64,000 bases of DNA from Strix aluco (lineage: Eukaryota; Chordata; Aves; Strigiformes; Strigidae): the NCBI RefSeq assembly GCF_031877795.1, contig NC_133933.1:24518029-24582028 (forward strand), written 5' to 3'. A program made the position numbers and the translations under genes. The notes beneath the pieces were generated by a model that was not told where the DNA came from, made no database searches, and saw only the letters and a program-made list of their open reading frames with translations. Numbering within the stretch: the stretch's first letter is position 1; each line of letters starts with the position of its first letter. Below, in pieces: positions 1 through 12,000 of this stretch.

Positions 1-3000
1 CAGATCTGCCAATATCACTGAATCCAAATATATTGGACTGACCATACATGCACAGATGAGCTGAACAGGTACCATCAGTTCAACACAGAGCATGACAGGC
101 GTTAGACAGTTACTGAGCTGTTAATATGCACATGTGCAGCTGCTACCATCCGAGTTTTGGTCATCTGACAAGAAGATATTATTTTCCTGCTGTCTGGAAC
201 AATAGCAAGAACACCTGCAAGAACATGCTGTTCTAGAAGACTTAGCAGGTATGTTGTTTAACTATTTTATCCAATAAGTGATTATATTTAAAGTAGATAA
301 ATAAGCCTGGAAGCACTGCTTACTTAGGTGTGCACCTAACCAGCTGAACTTACAATTCAAATAACTAAATGATTTTATGAATCTGACCCTAAAATGACTT
401 ACCAAAAGCCACAGAATAAGCAGTCATGTCTCAGTCCTAGGCTCTCATCTGAGTCGCATGGCTATCTTTTCTGCCTCGTTATCCCTATGACCTGATTTTT
501 CACATAAAGTGACCTTAAACTGAGAATAGAAATCCAAGACTGGGCACACAGGGCAAAAAAAAAGTAATGTAGTGAACATCTCAGCAAGGTTTTAATAAGT
601 TTTTTCATCTTCCTGGTCCTTGGCTGTAATAGAAATACACTATTAGTAGTTCCCGATTAATGGATTGCTCAAAGTGTCAGCAAACTGCAATGTTACTTGT
701 CTTTGTATGTTATCAAATGAGGATCCAATACTGACACACTTCCAAAATACAATTAATGCATACGTATTACATATACAAATAATAGGTCTTACTTTTCTGA
801 GTGTACCCACAGATGTTCCATGAGTGTGAACCACTCACATGAAGAAGGCTTTTGAATTGGATCCATACTTCACAGACTACATTTAAATCAATATTCAAAG
901 AACCATGAGAGAATATATTTTGTGTTTCATTTTTATTTTGCAGAGGATTTTTTTACTAAAAAGGAAGTTGTGAGAAAGATGAGTTCCAGCTTCTGCAGAA
1001 GAACAGAAGCAGAGTTGACCTACATCACTTATTCTAGGCTTGAAAACAGTTTGCCTGGCCATTGACAAGTTAAGTTCTTTAGAAAGTCCAACACTGATTT
1101 CAGCATGACATCTTTTCACAATGCCAATACCAGCATACTTCGGAACTGAAAGGGAAAGTCTTCACTTAATCTAATTCTGCCAATACAAACACCTTCCTGA
1201 ATTTAGTATGAGACAGAGCATCTTTCTGGTCATGAGCTCTAGAGCCTACAGCACCAAGTAGGGAAGGGAGTGAGATAACAACTGACAGGAAAAAGGTCTG
1301 ATACTGGCCCAGATTTCCATATTTGTGGAAATTTGAACCCCACTTTCACCACTGTAGCTCCTCAGAAGCAAAGAGGTATCTTAGAAAATATCAGTGCTGG
1401 AAAGAAATTCCAGGTGTTAAACTGAAAGTATGCATAGTAACTTCAATGTTATGAGCATGGCAGTGGATGTTGTCATTTTAACAGAATTATGCAGATTTGG
1501 TGCCCCCTGCTGTCTTTTCTTTTACTACCAGTGACCGATGAAAAATATTAGTGCTAAATGCACTGAACGGCACAAAACACCCCCAAAGGGCAAATTAAGG
1601 ACCCTACTCGAAAAGGCACATTTAAACTAGAGTGTGAGTCCACAGACTGTTTTGGTGAAGCATCCAGGATCTGAGAAAAGCAGATCTGTGTGTTGGTTGA
1701 GTAATGATGACAAACAGGGGAAAAGCATCAAGTACACCAACACCAACAGGAACTGCATGGAAACCCAAGCTTCAGCCTTGGCACACCTCCACTGCTTGAA
1801 AGCAGGACCACAGAAAAGACTCAGTCTTTTGTGGGGATAAGACCCCATGAAATCCTTGTGGTGTCTCTTTCCTGGCTCAATTCTGGGTCTGCTACATTCC
1901 TGCCTCTTACCCCCAAACAGAGAGTTTAAATAGACTCTAAATACTTTCATATTATGGTAGCATCTAGAGGTCTCAAAAAATTTTAGTACCAGTGGTACCC
2001 CCAGGTGCATCTACATAAGCTTTCATATCAACTGAACTGGAAGACTTGCTCCAGGAGCGTACCCAATACACCAAGCTCCTGCGTGGGACAAGCCTAGAAG
2101 CTAACCCAAAGTAAAACCCCTCCAACGCACGCAGCACGGCTGTTGGGATGACAGCACAACCTGTTTCTCTCTACAGAGCAAATCTTCCTGGGCCACACCA
2201 CATGCTAAAGTAGATGTACCCACTTAAAATGAGACTCACCCAAACAGACTTCAAACAGTGGCAAAGGATGCTTCATCATTACATATTCTCCTCGTGTTGG
2301 AAGGCTTTTATGACCAATGTTGACACTACAAGTCACCAACTGCTCTGGAAAGGCTTTCTGGTGAACAAGATGAAATTTCTGTCATTTGTACAGTCTGAGA
2401 AGGTTTTTCAACCTCAAGAGAAAAAAATTTATCCAGCTTCTCTGACACTTATTTATACACACAAGTTCTAAAAGGCCATTTTCAACTCTTGAACTCCTGT
2501 GACTTAGTAAGATGGTATGATCTGTATTACATCTGCTGTAGCGGTATTTAAACAAACATCCTTTATAAAATCTTGCTCACTCCCACCATCCAGCAATCCT
2601 ATTTTGTATTTCACATGTTTTAGTTTTATGCCTTAGCATTCAGAACACCTCAAGGCAGGAGTTTGGCCTGGTAATTATTAAATGTTGCACCCTAATACAA
2701 AATCAACTTGCTTACGACATCCTTTATACTTGTTATTTTATTCAGTGTACTGGCTGCAGGGGCTGAGTCTAAAAATTCACTTCTATCTCCTCTGTCCATT
2801 GTGTAAGTCAGTGGTCTGTCCTCTTTTCACCTTTTTGGGGTGAAACACATCCATACACGGCCATGTCAGGGGTTGTGCAAGAAGAAGATTATGAGGGTGG
2901 ATCCACTTGTTTTGATAATCTGACAGGGCACTGTGGCTCATGCTGTTTCCAAGCTCTGGGGCTTCTCCTGCAGTCATCTTCTTGCTCTTTTTCCAGTCCT

Positions 3001-5466
3001 AAGCTCTCTTCTTTCTCCTTTTTTTTTTTTTTTTCCCCTGAAATTCATCAATTAATGTGCATATCTAGCAGCCACCACTCACAAAGAACCAGGCCTCAAT
3101 GCTCTTGAGAGTGAGGAGCTAATTTTTAACTATAGAAATGAACTTGAGCGCTGGAAGAGCTGGTTTCTCACAGGAGGGTGGTGTGTGAAGAGGGATGAGT
3201 GCGGAGGTTTAGGTTAGAAGGTCTTATTAGTGCTAGACCTCAGGGCACTGGCTAATCAGTAGGGTGTAGCTTTATTGGTAAAAGTATATTTTACATTTAT
3301 GTCTGTATCTGAAACATTTGGTTTTGGTGAGACATCAGAGACACTTCATGAGCCACTGGAGTGCTACATCACAGCAATTAATAACAATTACCAGGAGATT
3401 CCCTGCCAGTGCATGCCAGGCCCCAGTGTGCAGGAAGAGATAAAATACATCACTGCTCCTGCTCTTCCAAGCATGCTCTTCCCAACACATAAACTAAGGT
3501 AAATATCAACATACAAGTCAGACTTCTTTCTTCTCTCAGCATACTCTTTTTTCTAGAATTCAACTACTGGAACACATTTCTTTCAGCTAGCACTTACCTG
3601 GATCTTCTTTTATGTAAAAATGCAGATTTGCACATTGTGAGTTGTAAATTTCTCCTCATAGGATAAGAAAACACTTTTAGAATAAAGACTACAGGACTGG
3701 GCAGCAAAAACCCCAAACTCAGTTCACAATGTAAACAAAAGATCTTGCACTTATTACACTTGTCAGACATCCTGTCTAGAATAGGATGGCAAATTGCCCA
3801 AGGCTTTGTTTATGCTGGCTAGCAAAAAATGCTATAAACAAAGTAGAAGACAAACTGGTTTCTAACATGATTTGTCCAGTCTGTGAGGACTAAAATCAAA
3901 CTTTTTAAGGCTAAACAGCAGCAACAACAACAAAAACCTAGTGGGAGGATTGAAATGAGCTACATGTAATATAACAAAAAAAACCCAACAAAGCAGGCAT
4001 CTATGACCCAGAGCCAGAATTCAAGTCATTTGAATATAGAATAAACAGTGGAGGGACACTAAGTAAAAACAAATTTCTGTAGCAAATACCCATATTTCAG
4101 GGTTAATCTAAAGTGCAAAAGATCCATTCACAGTATCCTTCCAGAGACTAAGCTAGAATTGTACCAAGCATATATATATGTTAGTGTATCAGTAAGCACC
4201 AGTATATATTCTTATGTTAGAACAACATTACATCACATCCTTTTGCTCTTATCAGAAGCTGGAAGACAAAAACACTCTTCATCCTGCAGTTAAGAACACC
4301 AGGTGACAATCTATTAGTCTACATAGTAAACAATGCATTTTATGAAGCATTATTTAATTTTCTTTGGGTGCACTCTTCTATCTGTTTCCATCTATTGTTA
4401 CCTGTGGTATCTTTAGACTGTAAGATTTTGAGAGTAAGAACTAACTTTTTCTTTGTGTCCTGATCTTTCAGGACAGCAGGGTGTGAAACCAGGACTACTA
4501 AATGTTACAGGAAACCAAGTAATGTAATACAAAAACTCTGTATTTTTCATTATAAAACAATTTATCTCTAATATGTGCAGTTGTTTTAAGGTATTTTTAT
4601 CTTGGATTCAGCATTTAAGGATTTTGGTTATGACAAATTTTTCATGTGATCCTATTAAATATGAAACATTGATGGTCATAAAAATTTTTTTAAAGTGTGA
4701 AAAATTTATGTTCTTGGAAAGCAATGCTGTAACACAACCTTTCAGCTTGTGTGTGTGTGTATCTGTCTGTCTGTCTGTTTGTCTTGGTTCTCTCCTCACC
4801 CTGATAGGAGTGAACTTGCCAGAATGTCTCATTACTCCCTTTCTGGCTGCAGTTTCCCTGCGTGGAAACTGGGTAGCATAGAGATGAATAAATGGTGGGA
4901 ATTCAGACGTCATCCCAATTCTGGATGTAGACAGATGTAGACAGGGCACATGCACTCAGGGAGCTGAAGATCACTCCTGAGGCACACGGTATAGCTGCCA
5001 AGAAGAGGGCCTTGGGCAATAACTGACTTTGCAGCTCTGTCTAATCTCCAGGTTTATAACTGGATGCCTTCTGACGTTGTTCCTTTTGCTGTGTAATTCT
5101 TCTTACCTGTAAGAAAAAGCTTTAGTAGTTCCATGAGACATTCCCAAACAATAGATATAAAAATACATATAACAGGTATGTGCTGCAATTAGATATGATG
5201 AATTTTGATGGTATTCCTTTATTTAAAACATATCACCAAGAGTAAATATCTTATGGTCAGTGATACATAAACAATTTAATTTCTCATTTACCAGGTATAT
5301 GGGACTAAATCTGTATCCGGTGGTCTGTAATAAAACACAGCTCATAAGTAATATGCTTTGGAATATAAATATGACACATTATACACACCATATAATTTAA
5401 TAATTCTTGACTATGCCATAAATGGTGGGAGGTGAATGCCACCTAGACTAATAATAATTACACTTT
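1..5466. other. Intergenic sequence, no gene recognised
   Basis: AT-rich sequence with frequent stops in all frames. The open frames present (longest 127 codons, minus strand, 1627-2010) resemble no family I know and have no convincing splice partners. The only structure I can point to is a GT/TCTG microsatellite near 4749-4778 and a short T-run near 3020-3034. It could contain regulatory elements or lncRNA exons of the neighbouring locus that cannot be recognised by reading alone. Confidence 0.6.
4749..4778. repeat. (GT)n-(TCTG)n compound microsatellite
   Basis: About 12 bases of GT repeat are followed directly by four TCTG units. It is a short compound simple repeat in intergenic DNA. Length variation is expected, and no function is implied. 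Confidence 0.8.
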
Positions 5467-6538
5467 TGTATTGGGTTTGTGTGGCAAGGTTTTGGTAGCA
5501 GGAGGGCTACAGGGGTGCTTCTGTGAGAAGCTGCGAGAAGCTTCCCGCATGCCTGACAGAGCCAATGCCAGCTGACTCCAAGATGGACCCACTGCTGGCC
5601 ACAGCCAAGCCCATCAGCAACAGTGGTAGCACTCTGTGATAACATATTTAAAAAAAAAAACTGTGGGAGAGCAATTGCAGCCAGAGAGAGGAGTGAGAAT
5701 ATGTGAGAGAAACAACCCTGCAGACACCAAGGTCAGTGATGAAGGAGGGGGAGGAGGTGCTCCAGGCACCAGAGCAGAGAATCCCCTGCAGCCCATGGTG
5801 AAGACCATGCTGAGGCAGGCTATGCCCCTGCAGCCCATGGAGGTTCACGGTGGAGCAGATCTCCACCTGCAGCCTGTGGAGGACCCCACACCAGAGCAGG
5901 TGGATGCCTGAAGGAGGCTGTGACCCCGTGGGAAGCCCACGCTGGAGCAGGCTCCTGGCAGGACCTGTGGAGAGAGGAGCCCATGCTGGAGCAGGTTTGC
6001 TGGCAGGAATTGTGACCCTGTGGAAAGGACCCACACTGGAGCAGTTTGTGAAGAGCTGCAGCCCCTGGGAAGGACTCACATTGGAGAAGTCTGTGGAGAA
6101 CTGTCTCTCGTGGGAGGGACCCCACGCTGGAGCAGCGTAGGAGTGTGAGGAGTCCTCCCCTGAGGAGGAAGGAACGACAGAAACAATGTGTGATGAACTG
6201 ACCGCAACCCCCACTCCCCGTCCCCCTGCACCACTGCAGGGAGGAAGTAGAAAAATTGGGAGTAAAGTTAAGCCCAGGAAGAAGGAGGGGTGGGGGGAAG
6301 GTGTTTTAAGATTTATTTCTCATTACCCTACTCTGATTTGAGTGGCAATAAAGTAAGTTACTTTCCCCAAGTCGAGTCTGTTTTGCCCATGACAGTAATT
6401 GGTGAGTGATCTCTCCCTGTCCTTATCTTGACCCATGAGCCTTTCGTTATATTCTCTCTCCCCTGTCCAGTTGAGGAGGAGGAGTGATAGAGTGGCTTTG
6501 GTGGGCACCCGGCATCCAGCCAAGATCAACCCACCACG
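5467..6538 (+). mobile_element. Solo LTR of an avian endogenous retrovirus (ERVL-like)
   Basis: The block of about 1.07 kb opens with TGTATTGGGTTTGTGTGGC and closes with the CCAGTTGAGGAGG...ATCCAGCCAAGATCAACCCACCACG end that I recognise from LTRs common in neoavian genomes. A TATA-like CATATTTAAAA lies near 5643 and an AATAAA polyadenylation signal at 6347-6352, both in + orientation. The terminal CA appears mutated to CG. Flanking ACTTT (5462-5466) and ACCTT (6539-6543) look like a 5-bp target-site duplication with one mismatch. No gag, pol or env sequence and no second LTR lie nearby, so this is a solo LTR left by recombination. Long open frames on both strands here are a by-product of its GC-rich repetitive sequence. 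The exact repeat-library name is not certain. Confidence 0.8.
5845..6135 (+). repeat. Degenerate ~45-bp tandem array inside the LTR
   Basis: A CTGGAGCAG-type core recurs at about 5942, 5986, 6036, 6081 (as TTGGAGAAG) and 6127, with related copies near 5850 and 5892. Spacing is 42-50 bases. The units are diverged, and intervening words such as GACCCCACGCTGG and GCTGGCAGG recur in part. This looks like an expanded U3 repeat, a common layout for enhancer repeats in retroviral LTRs, though enhancer function here is only inference. Confidence 0.65.
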
Positions 6539-8837
6539 ACCTTGTACCTTTATGAACATACTGACTGAAGTACTTATCAGCCATGCACACAAGCAATTTG
6601 CTCTAAGCCACACAATGAGTCAGTGGCAAACAAAGGAGGGGAAACAAAGTCCCTTTATCTCCCAGACTTCTGAGCCAGCTTCTCGCCAACAAGAATTAAA
6701 AGCCACTTCATACTTCATAGCAATAAAGCAACTTCCTGTCAGCTGCTATCCAGTGTGTTTTATCGGAGTTGTAACCTCAGCCTCACAAAATATTAAAAAG
6801 CTTTGTAGAGGTAAATACAAATACATATATATTTGTTAAATATGGTAAAACATAAACTAAGTGGATGAAAGTCTTTTTGCTCTCTGTACACATTACCGAG
6901 GAAAAGAGTACTACTCTTAAAAGCACACATTTATAGTGCAAACCTCAGTATTTTGTGTAGCCTTTAGGTTCACTGCAGTCATTCTGTACCATATTTTTAT
7001 GATTCTTTAAATGACCACTGGGTGTCACAGTTATCTACAGCAGATTCTGTGCTCGGAGGACTTTTCCAGGTTTGTTTCAAAACAAATTCATATCAGAGAT
7101 AATACCAATTCCTATACCCATAATATTAATAGCCATCCCCATTCCAAGATGAGGAAATGGTTTCCAAAATCAAAATCAAAATCAAAATCAGTCACAGTTA
7201 ACACAAACTGTGTTCTTTTAGAAACTATAGAAAAACGGAGATCTGTCTTTCAAATTTAGTCTACAGACAAGATTCTGTCATACTACACATTTGTGAAGTA
7301 TTTTCACTGAGAGTGGAATGAGGCAATTCTATACTTCATGGACTTGAGGAGTAGTTTCCATAGGCTTTCTCTTTCAAAAATTATGCAACAGGAGAACCAA
7401 TTATTTCCTCTCCATTTTTTAAGAAACCCATTCACTCAAAGGAAATCTAAACATTTTGGCAGTATACATAACACTATAGCCTTACACTTCACGTTCCAGC
7501 TCTCAGAATCACACAACTAGCAGAAGAACGTGAGTTTCCATATTTTTTAATTTAAATGTAAGTTTGTGGTCTTCATCACAGAACAGAAAATGTGACCCCA
7601 GTATAACCAGTGCCTATCCAAGTTTGCATTCAACAGCTCTAAATCATGTGAACTGCTTCGTGTCTTTGTTCTGTGGTCAGCTCCAAAGGGACAAGACAGC
7701 GTTAACCGCACAATGAGATGAGGAGTGTATCTGGTCAGCTGGTTTCACCCACCCATGTGTATACCTTACACCTGGAGTCCTGGAGAGCTACTTCATGTGT
7801 CCAAAGCATAGGCAGCACCAAGCAAATTATTTGCAATTATACAGGCTCCCATACTACATAATTTACACTGTGTAACCATAAAGCTTCAGTTTAGACTCTA
7901 TACACTCTGAACGAACACCATCAGGAAGGGCTGGCATGGCTGTGGACATCTGGGAGAGGATACAGTGGACAGTCAAAGTGTATCATGACAAGTAGGCTGG
8001 TGCTCCTAAGTGCCTGAGGCCACCACAACATTTGCAGGATGCTTGAGAAGCCTCTGTACTATGTGTGCTAAGGGATACTGATCGGGGGCAGGTGCTGAGC
8101 TCAGTCAGGGCCTCATATTTGGCATCATTCTGGACAACAGAGTTTTTGGGATCTTTGCCAGGACCTGTAAGATGTGAAGAAGGAAGGAGAAAGGTATTTC
8201 CTGGCATATATTCGAGTTTGACATTTGAGGACTGAATGAAGGAGTGTGGGCTTAATTCTAACTCTGTCCCACCAGCTGGGCAACTTGTAGCTGCTGTCAC
8301 ATTTCAAGTTTTCTCATTCCCAACTTTTTCTTACCCATCTCTGACTTCAGAAATGGAGAGAACTAAAAATGGAAACAGAGAACTAACTTAATCCCTGAAA
8401 ATCAGGCTTGACATATGCACCTATGGTTCCTGGCCACAGTTCAGGTGACAGGTGAGAGATACAGGCTGAGACATGGACAGGTGAGACAGAAATGCCAAAC
8501 AGGCACTGTCATAGGAGATGTGTAACACATGGCAGGCACCAGCCTCTCTCTTATGCACTATGTTTAGGGCTCCAGATCGCCTTAAGCAAATCACCCTGCC
8601 CTGCCCAGCATTTTCCAACACCTCCATTTCAGACACCTGCTGCCTGATTGGCTAAAATGACTGTCTCAGCCAGAAATTTTTTTTCCTTATTTTTTCCTTT
8701 AACCTATTTTCATCCAAGTCCAGATGTACACAAAAAGGCACACTCAGAAGAATGTAAGCATTATCTAATACATAAAAGATGGATGCAGAGAGGAAGAGAA
8801 TTAAGCTGTTCTTCATGCCCAGCATGGCACGATAAGA
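6539..8837. other. Intergenic sequence with a short AAAATC repeat
   Basis: No coding family is recognised. Four perfect AAAATC units lie at 7166-7189. Open frames of up to 105 codons (7983-8300, minus) lack similarity to anything I know. Nothing else identifiable is seen. Confidence 0.55.
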
Positions 8838-9074
8838 AGTAATGGGTGTAAACTGCAGGTGGGAGGTTTAGATTAGACATTAGAAATGGCTTTTTAACAG
8901 TAGGCATAGTTAAGGACTGGAATAGACTGCTTGAGGCGGCTGTGAAGGATTTCAAAAACAGGTTAGACAAACATTTATCAGGAATCATACTGGTATACAT
9001 GTTCGCAGACTGGAGCAAGGAATGGATTGCTCAAAGTCCCTTCCAGTCCTGTTTTCCTGTGATTTTATGATTCA
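8838..9074 (+). mobile_element. CR1 LINE, 3'-terminal fragment
   Basis: The sequence follows the CR1 3' end as I know it: the stretch corresponding to TTAGATTAGACATTAG, then an element-specific GACTGGAATAGACTGCTTGAGG, the GGCTGTGAAGGATTTC segment, and the closing AAAGTCCCTTCCAGTCCTG followed by TGTGATTTTATGATTC, a decayed form of the CR1 8-bp terminal repeat. It is 5'-truncated as nearly all CR1 copies are, carries no intact ORF, and is clearly diverged. The 5' boundary is approximate. Confidence 0.85.
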
Positions 9075-12000
9075 AGCATGTCTAATGGCCTATCTTCTGC
9101 TAGGGATCGGTCTTAAATCTCACAATCTTAAAACACTGCCAGCAAAAAAATGGGAAAGATTATTTTTTTAATTAAAATTATTCCAATTCCCTCTCTCCTT
9201 ATTCAGAATGCCCTCCCACTCTTCAACACATTCAACTGCAAAGCTAAATACAGCCGGTAAAATACTGAAAGCATTATACTAGCAGCACTGATAACACTGT
9301 AGCAATAATACAGCAAGTGATCTGAAATCTGTATTTCTTTTGACCAAGTTCTCACCCCTTATACCCTTGTCTCCTCCTCCCCACCCCAACACAATACCTA
9401 ATTTTCTAAATTACTGGAGCTATTATGAACACTTTCATTAGCATAGCAGGTGCAGTTATTTAGACCATTAATGTCCTAGCAGTAGAGTAAGTTGGGAGTG
9501 ACCCCACTGCAAATTAACAGTGCAGACACAAGAGGTGAATGGTGCTTTAAAATACAGCTGGAAATCTTCCACTGTACCCAAACAGGACTTGGTCCAGGAT
9601 CCTTGTCTGAAAGCTGCTCCCTTAACACAAGTCACTTGAGTTGGAGGAGAAAAGCGTTACAGATTAATTCTGGTTTGTGGAGAAAAGAGGCTCTTTTCTT
9701 CCAGCTGAAGTTAAAAGCTGCCAGCAAGCATCAGTAACCTATTTGGAAATTTTGAACTGACTCCTCATGTGATTCGATCATGGACTTTTTCTCCCCTTGC
9801 TATTTCTGTGAAGTCAGTTACCAAAAGCTTCTCTGATTCAAATTTATTCTTTCTGCCCTATCCCTTCACACTACTGTGTCACTATTTGGCTTCCCTTTCC
9901 CCTTCCCATTACTTCTCAGTAATAACTTCCTTTCCAATAGTTTGAAAGACTGATGCCAACATTAAGAAAAAACCTACAGTGGAATCCTCCCTATTTAAAC
10001 TGTTCTGTTTACGTTACCTTCCAATTTTGTCTTCTCTTTCTAAACTGTAAGCTTACTGGGGCACAGACAGACATTCATTTTATGCTTGTACTAAATATCT
10101 ACAAAAATAGGATTAACTTTGACTGGGCCTATAGGGATTACTGGTACATGGATGTTAAAAATATTGGTCTATGTACTGTAAGTAATGCAAATTTAATGTA
10201 TTGTTGGATTGTGGCTACTACCACGTACCCTCCTAAGGAAAGAGAAAAGAGAACCTCCAGGAATTCTTCCTGAAATATTACAAAAAATTATGAAAACCAG
10301 GAGATGTAAAAAGGACAGTATGATACATCACACTGAGAATGCTTCTGTGCTGAACACAACCCCACATGTCAAACCACACTGACAATTACTGAATACAGCA
10401 CTGGCCACGGAGCAGGGTCCCACAGTGTTTGTTTGGTATTCACACCACCTGTGCTACATATTCTGAATAACTTTGGTTTAGCTACCTGACTTATTACTCA
10501 TATAAACCTATAGTTAAATGTAGGATATGACTGCACAGCTCAACGCAGCGCTCCTACCAACTAACTCCAAAACAAGATGCTGTATAGGTGTGTCATCAGG
10601 GCACACCACCCCGGTTAATTAGCACGGCAAGCAGCTCGGAAGGCAGGCTAAGGCGGGAGACCTGCGACTTCCACAGCCCAGCCCACAGTCCAGTGTTCCT
10701 GCAGGAACTGGAATGAGGAGTAGGCCAAATGTTAGACCCATCTCATCTCAAAGACTTTAAGAAATAGCCTTTTGATGTCTATGTAGAACATACGGATGTA
10801 AAGATAAGATCTGCTTCTCTTTTAACTGAGGGACCTCTTTAAGTGAGATTCCGGTCCAGCTAGACACAGCAGTCCTTCTTGTTCACAGCCACCTAAATTG
10901 CTCTTCTTCTGCAGTGCTACAAGGATGGCAATGTGATCCCAAGTTACAAGTTGGGTCTTACGTTGTTGTTGATCATTTATGTCATTCAATAAATGCTAAT
11001 TTGCTTCAGTGGACCCTACTGTGACCTCACACCAATAAGAATGACAAAAAAACTGCACTGATGCCAGTAGAATTACACAGGTGTAAGGCAGTCTTAAACC
11101 AATGTAAATCTCATTTAAGTAAACAAATAACAGGCCCAATATATCATCTACCTGAACTTACTTTAGTATAGAAATCTATACTAAATATTATTTGGGGCAA
11201 TTACCATGGGTCATACCCAGTGAACTTCATTCTAATATTACTTATTCTTCCTCAAATAAAACTTCTGCAGTGTAAAGAAAGCAGGATTAAGCCAAACAAT
11301 TCCATTAAATCATTAGCTTCCTGCCACAAACACAAATCAGACACGTGTAAGAATAAAAAGCCAGTTTGGCGAGATACCATAATGCCAAGTCAGGTCAGTC
11401 AAGTTATAATAATTTCTAATTAACACTCTTCCAAGTTTCAGTGTTATTTATTTGCATGTCAGTGTCACTCAGAACAATACAATACTCTTTCCCACCTATG
11501 TAAACCTCTAAAAAAAACTGAAAGAAAAAATTTGCAGCCTGATCTGTACAGACAGAAATCCAGTGTAATGACAAGTAAAAACGATAGTCGAACTTGACAA
11601 CCCTCAATGAAAACGTCTTTAGAAATTAGAAGACTGATATATGTCCACTGATCAAGAAAAGAAAAGCATAAATCAGCACAGGTTGAATACCACCGAAGGC
11701 ATGATTTCTACACCTTATTTTGATTATGTTTATCCAAGCAGCAAAACTTCCCCATCTCAGAGGCTTTATATTGCATTGCCACTGAAAATGCTCCCTTTTG
11801 AAACATGGAGTAGTGCCGTTCCCTAAGGATTACAAAGGCCTAATGTAAAATTCAGCAAGTTGAGCCTTCTAGAAGGCTTCATTAAAAAATTAAATATCTT
11901 AATTATGTTTGGAAAATGCCTGATAGTGCAATAACTATGCAATATTATTCAAGAAGACTTGTTTCAAAAGCAAAGTCATGGAAGCAGTTCTGGTGATGAC

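Noticed and set aside
5648-6214. 188-codon minus-strand open frame
   Set aside because: It lies wholly inside the solo LTR and is antisense to it. The repeated sequence words give a repetitive translation with no viral or host domain.
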